A stretch of 64,000 bases of DNA, taken from assembly GCF_003112555.1 (NCBI RefSeq), contig NZ_BEWB01000005.1:372001-436000 (forward strand), in the 5' to 3' direction. The stretch comes from Streptomyces coelicoflavus. Lineage in GTDB: Bacteria; Actinomycetota; Actinomycetes; Streptomycetales; Streptomycetaceae. How positions within the stretch are numbered: position 1 is the first letter of the stretch; each line of letters starts with the position of its first letter. Position numbers and translations under genes: made by a program. This document shows positions 20,951-29,557 of the stretch, piece after piece. A model generated the notes under the pieces. The model saw only the letters and a program-made list of their open reading frames with translations. It made no database searches and was not told where the DNA came from.

Positions 20951-21238
20951 ATGCTGAGGACCCCCGTGCACGGCACGCGTCTGGACATCCTGGAGTGGCT
21001 GAAGGACCCGGCCGCGCACTTCGCCCCGCAGCGCCGCGTCGACCCCGTGGAGCACGGCGTCCACGCGGGCCTGGTCGCCGCCAAACTCGGTGTGCCCCGC
21101 CGCGTGGCCCGTACCCACCTCGGCCTCCTCACCGGCCTCGGCCTGCTCCGGGCCCGGAGGATCCGCCGCCGCACGTACTACCGGCGCGACGAGGTGCGGA
21201 TCGCCGAGGTGGCGCGGATGTTCGAGAAGGGCTGGTAG
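20951..21238 (+). CDS. Small winged-helix (ArsR-like) regulator
   Basis: A 95-residue DNA-binding protein starting [20 protein letters not shown] with GGAGG 5 bases upstream of the ATG. The segment [31 protein letters not shown] is a helix-turn-helix and wing; no metal-binding cysteines are visible. It lies between the MarR gene and the fluoride module, so it may regulate either one. Confidence 0.8.
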   Translation: MLRTPVHGTRLDILEWLKDPAAHFAPQRRVDPVEHGVHAGLVAAKLGVPRRVARTHLGLLTGLGLLRARRIRRRTYYRRDEVRIAEVARMFEKGW

Positions 21239-21319
21239 GCGCGGGCACCCCTGCCGGAGTGACCCGGGCGCCGCCCCGGCGTTACGCTGAGCATCAGCCG
21301 CGGCCCGCAGGGGCGCGGC

Positions 21320-21378
21320 GCGGCGGTGGGGCCCGCCGTACCCGAACCGCGGCTCAGAGGCCGCCAACGGTCCCTACT
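21320..21378 (+). ncRNA. Fluoride (crcB) riboswitch candidate
   Basis: GGCGGTGGGGCCCGCC is followed by a spacer, a 6-bp stem (GCGGCT with GGCCGC) and then AACGGTCCCTACT. GGGGCC near the 5' end can pair with GGTCCC near the 3' end to form the P1 helix, and GGCG with CGCC forms the pseudoknotted arm, as in crcB-motif RNAs. It lies 49 bases upstream of crcB. The terminal CCTAC element matches the consensus; the aptamer junction departs slightly from it. Confidence 0.78.
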
Positions 21379-21426
21379 TGCGTACCGGGGGCATCCCCCT
21401 GCCCGGCGAGTAGGAGACGTACGACC

Positions 21427-21891
21427 ATGACAGTCCCGAGGACCGGGGGCATCGGCCGGATCCGGCCGGCCGCCCCGGAGCGAGCGCGGTGGAGCGGCCA
21501 GGCACCGGTCGTCGCGGTCGTGGCGCTCGGCGGCGGCACCGGCGCCGCCGCCCGCTACGCGGCCTCCCTGTGGTGGCCGACACCGGCCGGGGGCTTCCCC
21601 TGGACGACCTTCGCGGTCAACGCCGTCGGCTGTGCCGTGATCGGCGTGTTCATGGTGGTCGTCACCGAGGTCCGGCCCGCCCACCGCCTGGTCCGGCCCT
21701 TCTTCGGCACCGGTGTGCTCGGCGGCTTCACCACCTTCTCCACCTACGCCGTCGACAGCCGGTCCCTGTTCGCCGACGGCCGGGTCCGCACCGGCCTGGC
21801 CTACCTCGCCGCGACCCCGCTCGCGGCACTCACGGCGGTGTGGCTCACCGCATGGGCGACCCGCCGGTTCCTGAAGTGGAGGCAGTCATGA
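21427..21891 (+). CDS. crcB: Fluoride exporter Fluc/CrcB, first copy
   Basis: A 154-residue, four-helix membrane protein. The Fluc hallmarks [10 protein letters not shown] (first helix), [12 protein letters not shown] (N-type pore motif) and GFTTFSTYA (break in the third helix with the pore Phe residues) are all present. Its N-terminus is rich in arginine (seven before the first helix) and the C-terminus ends [10 protein letters not shown], so both ends are predicted cytoplasmic. It sits behind a fluoride riboswitch and overlaps the DUF190 gene by 4 bases. Confidence 0.92.
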   Translation: MTVPRTGGIGRIRPAAPERARWSGQAPVVAVVALGGGTGAAARYAASLWWPTPAGGFPWTTFAVNAVGCAVIGVFMVVVTEVRPAHRLVRPFFGTGVLGGFTTFSTYAVDSRSLFADGRVRTGLAYLAATPLAALTAVWLTAWATRRFLKWRQS

Positions 21892-22232
21892 CGAGGCTGA
21901 CCGGCAGCGCCCTGCGCCTGACCGTCTTCGTGGGCGAGAACGACACCTGGCACCACCGCCCCCTGTACTCGGAGATCGTCCACCGCGCCCACGCGGCGGG
22001 CCTCGCCGGTGCCAGCGTCTTCCGCGGCGTCGAGGGCTTCGGCGCCTCCTCGATCGTCCACACCACCCGGCTGCTGTCCCTGAGCGAGGACCTGCCGGTG
22101 GCCGTCGTCGTCGTCGACACCGAGGAGCGGGTACGGGACTTCCTGCCGCTGCTCGACGAACTCGTCACCGAGGGCCTGGTCACCCTCGACCCGTGCGAAG
22201 TCGTCCGGTACGAGGGCCGGAGGCCGTCGTGA
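21888..22232 (+). CDS. DUF190 (PII-like) protein
   Basis: A 114-residue protein with the DUF190 fold signature: [26 protein letters not shown], then [15 protein letters not shown] and [17 protein letters not shown]190 proteins are PII-like and often accompany crcB; a modulatory role is inferred from gene order. It overlaps the first crcB by 4 bases and the second crcB by 4 bases (GTGA), a tight three-gene unit. Confidence 0.9.
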   Translation: MTRLTGSALRLTVFVGENDTWHHRPLYSEIVHRAHAAGLAGASVFRGVEGFGASSIVHTTRLLSLSEDLPVAVVVVDTEERVRDFLPLLDELVTEGLVTLDPCEVVRYEGRRPS

Positions 22233-22603
22233 ACTGGCTGCTCGTCGTCGCGGGCGGCATGGTCGGCGCCCCGCTGCGCTACCTCACCGACCGCGCCGTG
22301 CAGTCCCGGCACGACTCCGTCTTCCCCTGGGGCACCTTCACGGTGAACGTGATCGGCAGCATGGTCCTCGGCCTGCTGACCGGCGCCGCCCTGGCCGGAG
22401 CGGCCGGCTCCGAGCTGCGGCTGCTGCTGGGCACCGGCCTGTGCGGTGCGCTCACCACCTACTCGACCTTCTCCTACGAGACCCTCCGGCTCACCGAGAC
22501 CGGTGCGCGCACGCAGGCCGCCGTCAACGTGGCGGGGAGCGTGGCGGCCGGCCTCGCGGCCGCGTTCGCTGGGGTGACTCTGGCCGACGCGCTCTGGACC
22601 TGA
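22229..22603 (+). CDS. crcB: Fluoride exporter Fluc/CrcB, second copy
   Basis: A 124-residue, four-helix Fluc subunit with [21 protein letters not shown] and [12 protein letters not shown]. The start is GTG at 22229, within the DUF190 stop, with GGAGG 8 bases upstream. Unlike the first copy, its N-terminus lacks positive charge and the loop after helix 1 is basic ([12 protein letters not shown]), predicting the opposite membrane orientation. The pair should form an antiparallel heterodimer channel. Confidence 0.92.
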   Translation: MNWLLVVAGGMVGAPLRYLTDRAVQSRHDSVFPWGTFTVNVIGSMVLGLLTGAALAGAAGSELRLLLGTGLCGALTTYSTFSYETLRLTETGARTQAAVNVAGSVAAGLAAAFAGVTLADALWT

Positions 22604-22641
22604 CCCGGGCGCACAGCTCCGTGTAGTAGGAACTGGATGCC

Positions 22642-23478
22642 ATGAGCGCCATCAGCATCGGTCAGGCCGTAGTCCTTGGAGCCGTCGAGGGGGTGACCGA
22701 GTTCCTGCCCGTCTCCTCCACCGGACACCTCAAGATCGTCGAAGGACTGATGGGCATCCCGGTCGACGACGACGCCGTCATCGGCTTCTCCGCGGTCATC
22801 CAGGTCGGCGCGATCGCCGCCGTGCTCGTCTACTTCTCCAAGGACATCGCGCGGATCCTCTCCGCCTGGGGGCGCGGGCTGCGCGACCGGGAGGAGCGGT
22901 ACCACCACGACTACAAGTTCGCCTGGTGGGTCATCTTCGCCACCATCCCCATCGTCCTCGTCGGCCTGGCCGCCAAGCCCCTGATCAAGGGTCCGCTCGC
23001 CTCGCTGTGGGTGGTCGCGGGCTCGCTGATCGTCGGCAGCGGCGTGATGTGGTGGGCGGACCGCACCGGCCGGCACAAGCGGGGCGAGGACGACACGTCC
23101 TTCAAGGACGCGATGCTGGTCGGCGGCTCGCAGATCCTCGCCCTGCTCTTCCCGGGCTTCTCCCGCTCCGGCGCCACCATGTCCACCGCCCTGATGCTCG
23201 ACCTCGACCGGGTCGCCGCCACCCGGCTGTCCTTCTTCCTCGGCATCCCCGCCCTGACCGGAGCCGGTCTGTACGAGCTGAAGGACGCCCTGGGCACCGG
23301 AGCGGGTGCCGCGCCCCTGGCGGTCGGCACCCTCGTCTCCTTCGTGGTGGCCTACGCCTCCATCGCCTGGCTGCTGAAGTTCGTCGCCAAGCACTCCTTC
23401 AACGCGTTCGTGATCTACCGGATCGCGGTCGGCGTCCTGCTCTTCGGGCTGCTCGGCACGGGCGTGCTGCACAGCTGA
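22642..23478 (+). CDS. uppP: Undecaprenyl-diphosphatase
   Basis: A 278-residue polytopic membrane enzyme that recycles undecaprenyl pyrophosphate to the phosphate for cell-wall synthesis. Both catalytic motifs are present: EGVTEFLPVSSTGHL near the N-terminus and PGFSRSGATMSTALMLDLDR near residue 175. It follows the fluoride module by 38 bases, possibly as a separate unit. UppP (BacA) overexpression gives bacitracin resistance. Confidence 0.95.
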   Translation: MSAISIGQAVVLGAVEGVTEFLPVSSTGHLKIVEGLMGIPVDDDAVIGFSAVIQVGAIAAVLVYFSKDIARILSAWGRGLRDREERYHHDYKFAWWVIFATIPIVLVGLAAKPLIKGPLASLWVVAGSLIVGSGVMWWADRTGRHKRGEDDTSFKDAMLVGGSQILALLFPGFSRSGATMSTALMLDLDRVAATRLSFFLGIPALTGAGLYELKDALGTGAGAAPLAVGTLVSFVVAYASIAWLLKFVAKHSFNAFVIYRIAVGVLLFGLLGTGVLHS

Positions 23479-23493
23479 CCGGCCGCCCGACGC

Positions 23494-24552
23494 TCAGGAC
23501 GCGGCGCGCAGCGGCTCCCCGACGCTCCTCATGTGCCGCAGGGCCTCGCGGTGCGAGGCCAGCAGCCCCGTCTGGTGGTAGGGCACGCCCAGCTCGGCGC
23601 AGTACGCCTCGGTGAGTGCCTGGGCCCGGCCGAGGGCGGGGGTCGGCATGCTGGGGAAGAGGTGGTGCTCGATCTGGTAGTTGAGGCCGCCCATGAAGGC
23701 GTCGACGAGCACGCCGCCCCGCACGTTGCGGGAGGTCAGGACCTGACGGCGCAGGAAGTCCAGCCGCGTGCCCTCCTCGATCATCGGCATGCCCTTGTGG
23801 TTGGGCGCGAAGACCGAGCCCAGATAGATCCCGAACAGACCCTGGTGCACGGCCAGGAAGACGAGCGCCTTGCCCGGGGAGAGGACCGTGAAGAGGCCGC
23901 CGAAGTACACGACGAAGTGGGCCACGAGCAGCGTGCCCTCCAGGAGCGGTCGCTTCACGGCCCGGCCGCCGAGCGCCTTGAAGCTGTTGAAGCTCAGGTT
24001 GAGCCCTTCCAGCGTGAGCAGCGGGAAGAACAGGGCGGCCTGGTGCTTGCCGACGAACCGCGGGATTCCGGTCGCCCGGCTCGCCTGGCCCCGTGACCAC
24101 ACCAGGATGTCGGGGGAGACGTCCGGGTCCTTCTCCTCGTGGTTGGGATTGGCGTGGTGGCGGGTGTGCTTGTTCATCCACCAGCCGTAGCTCATGCCGA
24201 GGAGCAGGTTGGCCGTCAGCAGCCCGCCCGCCTCGCTGGGACGGCGGCGGGAGAAGACCTGCCGGTGGGCGAGGTCGTGGGCCGCCAGTCCGAGCTGTCC
24301 GAAGACGACGGCGAGCGCGACCGCGACGAACAGCTGGCTCCAGCTGTCCCCCAGGGCGACGAACGCGGCGACACCGCCGGCGAGCGCGAGGGCGACGGCG
24401 CCGAAACGCACCGTGTAGTACAGCGGGCGGCGCCGGAGCAGCCCCGCGTCGGCTATGCGCCGGGAGAGCTCGGAGAAGTCGCTTCCCCTCTCGCGATCCT
24501 TCTCCTGTGCGGGCGTGGGCAGGCTCTCGACGAGCACCGTTGGGTTGACCAT
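23494..24552 (-). CDS. Membrane fatty acid desaturase
   Basis: A 352-residue di-iron desaturase. Three histidine clusters are intact: HDLAH (near 98), HTRHH (near 131) and the YQIEHHLF box near 288, with membrane segments at about 45-85 and 185-230. The third box in the Q-x-x-H-H form (here QIEHH) groups it with acyl-lipid or front-end type desaturases. The ATG at 24552 gives MVNPTVL. It is divergent from glutaminase, with paired inverted repeats between them. Regiospecificity cannot be read from the sequence. Confidence 0.88.
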   Translation of the reverse strand: MVNPTVLVESLPTPAQEKDRERGSDFSELSRRIADAGLLRRRPLYYTVRFGAVALALAGGVAAFVALGDSWSQLFVAVALAVVFGQLGLAAHDLAHRQVFSRRRPSEAGGLLTANLLLGMSYGWWMNKHTRHHANPNHEEKDPDVSPDILVWSRGQASRATGIPRFVGKHQAALFFPLLTLEGLNLSFNSFKALGGRAVKRPLLEGTLLVAHFVVYFGGLFTVLSPGKALVFLAVHQGLFGIYLGSVFAPNHKGMPMIEEGTRLDFLRRQVLTSRNVRGGVLVDAFMGGLNYQIEHHLFPSMPTPALGRAQALTEAYCAELGVPYHQTGLLASHREALRHMRSVGEPLRAAS

Positions 24553-24597
24553 GCGGCTCAGTATGTGGGCAGTTCCTCCGGCGGGGGGATGACGGCT

Positions 24598-24642
24598 ACC
24601 CCCGAAACGGGGGTGAGGCCAGCACCACCCCGGAACTGGGGT
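24598..24642. promoter_or_regulatory. Paired inverted repeats between desaturase and glutaminase
   Basis: ACCCCC-gaaac-GGGGGT (24598-24614) and ACCCC-ggaact-GGGGT (24627-24642) are two similar hyphenated palindromes centred about 28 bases apart in the divergent promoter region. They could be a two-site operator. No regulator gene is adjacent. Confidence 0.5.
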
Positions 24643-24708
24643 CCACCCACCGTCACCCACCGTCGGCCCTCCGCCGTCCGGAGCGGTCCGGGGAGGACAA
24701 TGGCGATC

Positions 24709-25632
24709 ATGAGCACACCGACGACCTTCCGGCCGGTCCTGGAGCGCATCGCCGAGGAGATCGAGCGGACCCCGGGCAGCGGCCGGCCCGCCGACTACAT
24801 CCCCGCGCTCGCCGCCCGCGACCCGCGCCGCTTCGGCATGGCCGTCGCCGAACCGGACGGCACGGTGTACGGGGTGGGGGACTGGCGGGAGCCGTTCTCC
24901 GCGCAGTCCATCACCAAGGTGTTCACCCTCGCCCTGGACCTGGCCCGGGAGGGCGACGCCCTGTGGGAGCACGTGGGCCGCGAGCCGTCCGGCAACCCGT
25001 TCAACTCCCTGGTGCAGCTGGAGTACGAGAACGGCATCCCGCGCAACCCGTTCATCAACGCGGGCGCCCTCGTCGTCACCGACCGGCTGCACACCCGTAC
25101 CGGCGACGCGGCCGGTGAACTGCTGGCCTTCCTGCGCGCGGAGAGCGGCAACCCGGACCTGACCCACGACGAGGAGGTCGCCGCCTCCGAGGCCGCGCAC
25201 GGCGACCGCAATGCCGCCCTCGCCCACTTCATGGCGTCGTACGGCAACATCGACAACCCGGTACCGGTGCTGCTCGAGCAGTACTTCCGCCAGTGCTCCG
25301 TCACGGCGTCCTGCGCCGACCTGGCGCTTGCGACCGGTTTCCTGGCCCGGCACGGCATCCGCGCCGACGGCACCCGGCTGCTCAGCCGCAGCCGGGCCAA
25401 GCAGGTCAACGCGGTGATGCTGACCTGCGGGACCTACGACGCGGCCGGCGACTTCGCGCACCGGGTGGGCCTGCCGGGCAAGAGCGGGGTGGGCGGTGGC
25501 ATCATCGCGGTCGTGCCGGGCCACTGCACGCTGTGCGTGTGGAGCCCCGGCCTGGACGAGCGGGGCAACTCGGTGGCCGGGGTGGCGGCCCTGGACCGCT
25601 TCACGACCCTGACCGGCCTCTCGGTGTTCTGA
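24709..25632 (+). CDS. glsA: Glutaminase A
   Basis: A 307-residue serine-dependent glutaminase of the beta-lactamase-like fold, hydrolysing glutamine to glutamate and ammonia. The catalytic Ser-Lys pair is in QSITKVF, the substrate-binding NPFINAGALV segment and the Tyr/Lys-containing GLPGKSGVGGGI motif are present. ATG at 24709 was preferred because GGGAGGA at 24691-24697 is too close to the ATG at 24700, although the latter (adding MAI) remains possible. It is convergent with the carboxypeptidase gene. Confidence 0.93.
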   Translation: MSTPTTFRPVLERIAEEIERTPGSGRPADYIPALAARDPRRFGMAVAEPDGTVYGVGDWREPFSAQSITKVFTLALDLAREGDALWEHVGREPSGNPFNSLVQLEYENGIPRNPFINAGALVVTDRLHTRTGDAAGELLAFLRAESGNPDLTHDEEVAASEAAHGDRNAALAHFMASYGNIDNPVPVLLEQYFRQCSVTASCADLALATGFLARHGIRADGTRLLSRSRAKQVNAVMLTCGTYDAAGDFAHRVGLPGKSGVGGGIIAVVPGHCTLCVWSPGLDERGNSVAGVAALDRFTTLTGLSVF

Positions 25633-25642
25633 CCCGGTCGCC

Positions 25643-26815
25643 TCAACTGCCGTCGTCCCGCACGAACCTGATCCGCAGGGCGAGTGCCGTCACGCCCGCG
25701 CCGAGCCCCGCGACCGCCAGGATCGCGCCGGTCTCCGGCCAGCCCGGCTCGTCCTCGGCCGGCTTCGCCGCGGTCACCTCGGCCGGCACCGCCTGAGGCC
25801 CCTGCCGGGGCCGGGCACCCTCCGGGATCAGCGATCCCACGGGGTCGACCTCCCCGTCCGCCTCGAAGCCCCAGTCGAGCAGCGCACGGGCCTCCTCGTA
25901 CACGGCGTGGCCGCCGCCCTCCTGAGGGTTCATCACCGTGACGACCAGGGTCCGTCCGTCGCGGCGGGCGGCGGCGATGAGCGTGTTGCCGGCATTGCTG
26001 GTGTAACCGTTCTTGACGCCGATCAGTCCCGGGTACGGCTCCACCCCGTCGGCCCCGGTGAGCAGCCGGTTGGTGTTCATGATCCCGTACGAACTCCCGT
26101 CGCGGCCCGGGAACATCGCGTCGACCTTGGCGCAGTACCGGGCGAAGTCGGGCCGCCGCAGGCCCGCCCGGCCGAAGACCGCGAGGTCGTAGGCCGACGA
26201 GACCTGGCCCGGTGCGTCGTACCCGTCGGGAGAACGGACGTGGGTGTCGCGGGCGCCGAGTGCGCGGGCCTCGGCCTGCATCCGGGCAGCCGTGGCGCTC
26301 CAGCCGCCGGTGAGCGCGGCGAGGACGTGCACGGCGTCGTTCCCGGAGTTGAGGAACACGCCGTTCCACAGGTCGGAGACGCGGTACGTCTCGCCCTCGA
26401 CGACACCGACCAGGCTGCTGCCCGGACCGATGCCGGACAGATCCTCAGGACCGACCTCGTGGTGGAGGCCGCCCGGCAGGGCCGGCAGCACCGTGAGGGC
26501 GAACAGCGTCTTGAGGGTGCTGGCCGGCGGCAGCCGGCGGTGCGCGTCGTTCGCCGCCAGCACATCTCCCGTGCCGGCGTCCGCCACGACCCAGGACAGG
26601 GCGGAGACATCGGGAACCCGGGGCGCTCCGGGGTGCGGCCGGACCTGGGTACCGGACCGGTACAACGGCGCCTCCTGCGCCGTCGCACCGGCGGGCGGGC
26701 CGGGATCCGGCCGCTCCGCACGGGCGGCCGCGGCGGCCGGCACGAGGGTCAGCAACCCCGCCACGCAGAGCAGGCAGGTGGATCGAGCCGCCCGGAATGA
26801 GAATCCGATAGTCAT
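25643..26815 (-). CDS. D-alanyl-D-alanine carboxypeptidase, S11 family
   Basis: A 390-residue exported penicillin-binding protein. A signal peptide ends near residue 32. The nucleophile motif is STLK (near 101), the second motif SGN (near 160), and the third reads KNG in GVKNGYT in place of the usual KTG, a substitution seen in several actinobacterial S11 proteins. A C-terminal helix (about 360-382) ends in RIRFVRDDGS, an outer-face anchor. It trims the terminal D-Ala of peptidoglycan stems. It is separated from the rho-like gene by 150 bases with no clear terminator. Confidence 0.88.
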   Translation of the reverse strand: MTIGFSFRAARSTCLLCVAGLLTLVPAAAAARAERPDPGPPAGATAQEAPLYRSGTQVRPHPGAPRVPDVSALSWVVADAGTGDVLAANDAHRRLPPASTLKTLFALTVLPALPGGLHHEVGPEDLSGIGPGSSLVGVVEGETYRVSDLWNGVFLNSGNDAVHVLAALTGGWSATAARMQAEARALGARDTHVRSPDGYDAPGQVSSAYDLAVFGRAGLRRPDFARYCAKVDAMFPGRDGSSYGIMNTNRLLTGADGVEPYPGLIGVKNGYTSNAGNTLIAAARRDGRTLVVTVMNPQEGGGHAVYEEARALLDWGFEADGEVDPVGSLIPEGARPRQGPQAVPAEVTAAKPAEDEPGWPETGAILAVAGLGAGVTALALRIRFVRDDGS

Positions 26816-26965
26816 ACCGCAAACGTAGGAACGGCCCCCCGAGCCGCCCCGCTGACCGGGCCGGGTCGCGCCCGCAAGCACCCGGATGCCGTAGCGGCGA
26901 CCGACGGTTTGTGGCGGGTGGCGGCGGGTGGCGGCGGAGGCCGTCCGTCCGCGGGTGGCGGGCCC

Positions 26966-28105
26966 TCAGTCGGCGGGCAGCGTGGGCTGTACCTGTCGCA
27001 GGAAGGTCGCGTTGTCCGGTGTGCGGCGCAGCCGCTCCAGCAGGGTCTCCGGGCCGGACTGCCCGTCCCGCGCACCCAGCACCCGGCGCAGCCCGCGCAC
27101 GGCGGTCGTCTCGGCGGCGGACAGCAGCAGCTCCTCGCGCCGGGTGCCGGAGCCGGTCAGGTCCACGGCCGGGAAGACCCGGCGGGAGGCGAGTTCCCGG
27201 CTCAGCCGCAGTTCCATGTTGCCGGTGCTCTTGAGCTCCTCGAAGTAGAAGTCGTCGGCGCGCGAGCCGGTCTCGACCAGGGCCGTGGCGAGGATGGTGA
27301 GGGAGCCGCCCTCCTCGGCCGTGCGGGCCGCGCCGAAGAACCGCTTGGGCCCGAGCAGTGCCCCGGCGTCGACGCCGCCGCTGAGCGTGCGGCCGCCGGA
27401 CGAGGCGGCGTTGTTGTGCGCCCTGCACAGCCGGGTGAGGGAGTCCAGGAGGATGACGACGTCCTCCCCGGCCTCGACGAGCCGCTTGGCCCGCTCGATC
27501 ACCAGCTCGGCGAGCGCGATGTGCTGCTTGGCGCTCTGGTCGAAGGTCGAGGCGTACACCTCGCCCCGCACCGAGCGCCGCATGTCGGTGACCTCCTCGG
27601 GGCGTTCGTCGAGCAGCACCACCATCAGCCGGGCCTCGGGGTGGTTGCCGGCCACGGCGGCGGCGATCTGCTGGAGGAGGACGGTCTTGCCGGTCTTCGG
27701 CGGTGCGACGATCAGGCCGCGCTGGCCCTTGCCGACGGGGGTCATCAGGTCGGCGACGCGTCCGGTGAGGCCGGCCGCCGGGTGCTCGAGCCGCAGTCGC
27801 TCGTGCGGGTGCAGCGGGGTCAGGTCGGCGAAGTGCCGTCGGCCGCCGCGCCCGTCGGGCGTACGGCCGTTGACGCGCACGACGTCGGTCAGGGTGCGCC
27901 GGTCGCCGCGCACGCCCTCGACGAGGTCGCCCTTGCGCAGTCCGTGCCGGCGGATCAGGGCGGGGGAGAGGGCGAGGTCGGAGGGCTCCGGCCGCAGGCT
28001 CTCGCCCCGCAGGCGCCCCTTGCCGCCCGCTTCGAGGTCGAGGACGCCGCTCGCGGTCTCGGCCGGGGACTGCCGTACAGGGGGGTGTTCGAGTGTGGTG
28101 GTCAT
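26966..28105 (-). CDS. Rho-type transcription termination factor, short paralogue
   Basis: A 379-residue Rho homologue with the hexameric helicase core intact: KGQRGLIV, Walker A PPKTGKT, Walker [20 protein letters not shown] and [15 protein letters not shown]. It lacks the long N-terminal extension of the main actinobacterial Rho (well over 600 residues). In its OB-fold the RNP-like GFGFLR of E. coli Rho reads GKGRLR, losing both aromatic RNA-stacking residues. ATG at 28105 follows AAAGGA. It is therefore probably a second, specialised Rho; the housekeeping rho is not in the window. It has a long leader with stem-loops. Confidence 0.85.
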   Translation of the reverse strand: MTTTLEHPPVRQSPAETASGVLDLEAGGKGRLRGESLRPEPSDLALSPALIRRHGLRKGDLVEGVRGDRRTLTDVVRVNGRTPDGRGGRRHFADLTPLHPHERLRLEHPAAGLTGRVADLMTPVGKGQRGLIVAPPKTGKTVLLQQIAAAVAGNHPEARLMVVLLDERPEEVTDMRRSVRGEVYASTFDQSAKQHIALAELVIERAKRLVEAGEDVVILLDSLTRLCRAHNNAASSGGRTLSGGVDAGALLGPKRFFGAARTAEEGGSLTILATALVETGSRADDFYFEELKSTGNMELRLSRELASRRVFPAVDLTGSGTRREELLLSAAETTAVRGLRRVLGARDGQSGPETLLERLRRTPDNATFLRQVQPTLPAD

Positions 28106-28386
28106 GGTGTGCGGTCCTTTCGAGGACACGGGCATGGGACATGCGGAAGGAAGGGAGAGCCGCGGGCGGTCGGGACGACACGCCTCCGGGCGGCGGGAAC
28201 AGCACCTCGGACACAGCGGGGTGAAGAAGAGCCCCGCTCACGAGGTCGTGCTGAGAAGCGGACGCGCCGGTCGCACCAGGACGGGCGGGTCTGCGAACCG
28301 AAGGGAAACTGGCACCGGCGCCCCGATCGAGGGGGCGTACACAAGTGCTGTCCGCACCGTACCACGGAATCAGCTGCCGTGGTGGT
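28106..28386 (-). promoter_or_regulatory. Leader region of the rho-like gene
   Basis: Nearly 280 bases without a gene precede the rho-like start. They contain a 7-base-arm hairpin (28215-28238, AGCGGGG with CCCCGCT) and a CCACGG/CCGTGG stem further upstream. Rho genes are often attenuated in their leaders, so this may be an autoregulatory region; no small upstream frame is convincing. Confidence 0.4.
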
Positions 28387-28413
28387 GGGGCGGGACGATC
28401 GAGGTCCCGCCCC
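28387..28413 (-). terminator. Terminator of the SnoaL-like gene
   Basis: Perfect 10-base arms (28387-28396 and 28404-28413, GGGGCGGGAC and complement) around a 7-base loop lie downstream of the SnoaL-like gene and upstream of the rho-like leader on the same strand. Confidence 0.75.
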
Positions 28414-28486
28414 GGGCGTCTCACCAGGGGGAACGCGGCCGAGCCGGCTTTTGTTCCGTATTCCTTCCGCGTGCGCCGCGCCAGGA

Positions 28487-28885
28487 TCAGCCGGCCGCCT
28501 TCTGCACCTCCTGGGCGATCCGCTCGAACTGCGCGGCCATCGCCGTCTGGAGCGCCTGAGCACCCGACAACGGGCGCACCATCACCGTCAGTTCGGCGAT
28601 GCGGCCGGACGCGTCGAGGCGCAGGAAGTCGCAGCCGCTGATCTCCCGGTCGCCAACCCGCGCCGTGAAGAGCAGGGCGTGGTCACGGCCGTCCGCCTCG
28701 CCGATGACGCGTTCGTAGCGGAAGTCCTCGAAGACGCGCTCGACCGCCCGCAGGATCGACGCCGTGACGGCCCTGCCCCGGTACGGCTTGAAGACGACGG
28801 GGCTGGCGAAGACCACGTCGTCCGCCAGCAGTGCCTCGACGGCGTCCAGGTCGTGCGCCTCGACCGCCTCGCGGAATGCCCGCAT
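28487..28885 (-). CDS. SnoaL/NTF2-like domain protein
   Basis: A 132-residue protein with the NTF2-like cone: an N-terminal helix [28 protein letters not shown], then FKPYRGRAV and the strand-rich [30 protein letters not shown] stands 5 bases before ATG 28885, and a GTG two codons earlier overlaps that site. Members bind small ligands or act as isomerases or cyclases; the function here is unknown. It is divergent from the PadR gene with a palindrome between them. Confidence 0.75.
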   Translation of the reverse strand: MRAFREAVEAHDLDAVEALLADDVVFASPVVFKPYRGRAVTASILRAVERVFEDFRYERVIGEADGRDHALLFTARVGDREISGCDFLRLDASGRIAELTVMVRPLSGAQALQTAMAAQFERIAQEVQKAAG

Positions 28886-28905
28886 CGCCACTCCTTCATA
28901 CTGAA

Positions 28906-28917
28906 CTATTTGAATAG
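28906..28917. promoter_or_regulatory. Palindrome CTATT-TG-AATAG in divergent promoter
   Basis: A 12-base inverted repeat lies between the SnoaL-like and PadR genes, in an A/T-rich pocket unusual for this genome. It is a probable binding site for the adjacent PadR regulator. Confidence 0.55.
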
Positions 28918-28965
28918 GTGTGGAGTAGAGTAGTCGGCGTGATGCGTGCTTGCTAGCGTGTCGAC

Positions 28966-29553
28966 ATGTCTCTCAAGTACGCCGTCCTGGCCGCCCTGCT
29001 CGAGGGCGAGGCCTCGGGCTACGAGCTGTCCAAGGTGTTCGACGTGTCGCTCGCCAACTTCTGGCCCGCCACGCCGCAGCAGCTCTACCGGGAGCTGGAG
29101 CGCCTCGCGGGCGACGGACTCATCGAGGCCCGGACCGTGCCGCAGGAACGCAGGCCCACCAAGCGGCTGTTCTCGCTCACCGAGGCCGGCCGGGAGCAGC
29201 TGGGCGCCTTCGCCGCCGAGCCGACCCGCAGGCCCACCGCCATCCGTGACGAGTTCCTGATCAAGATGCAGGCCATGGACGGCGTCGACGCGCGGGCCGT
29301 CCGTGCGCTGGTCGAGGAGCGCAGGGCCTGGGCGCTGGGCAAGCTCGCCCGCTACGAGCGGGTGCGCGAACGCCTCCTGGACGGCCGTACCGAGGAGGAG
29401 CACCTGCGGGATGCCGACCGCGTCGGGCCCTATCTCACCCTGGCCGCCGGGATCACCTTCGAGCGGGAGAACGCCCGCTGGTGCGAGCGCGTGCTCACCG
29501 TGCTCGACGAGCGCCGCGCTCCCGCCGGGCCCGCCGGACAGGCCCTAGGCTGA
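28966..29553 (+). CDS. PadR-family transcriptional regulator
   Basis: A 195-residue regulator. The N-terminal winged helix starts SLKYAVLAALLEGEASGYELSKVF and carries PQQLYRELERLAGDGLIEARTV; a C-terminal helical dimerisation domain (about 90-185) follows. The methyltransferase gene starts 5 bases after its stop. The divergent SnoaL-like gene is the likely target together with its own promoter. Confidence 0.88.
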   Translation: MSLKYAVLAALLEGEASGYELSKVFDVSLANFWPATPQQLYRELERLAGDGLIEARTVPQERRPTKRLFSLTEAGREQLGAFAAEPTRRPTAIRDEFLIKMQAMDGVDARAVRALVEERRAWALGKLARYERVRERLLDGRTEEEHLRDADRVGPYLTLAAGITFERENARWCERVLTVLDERRAPAGPAGQALG

Positions 29554-29557
29554 GCGG

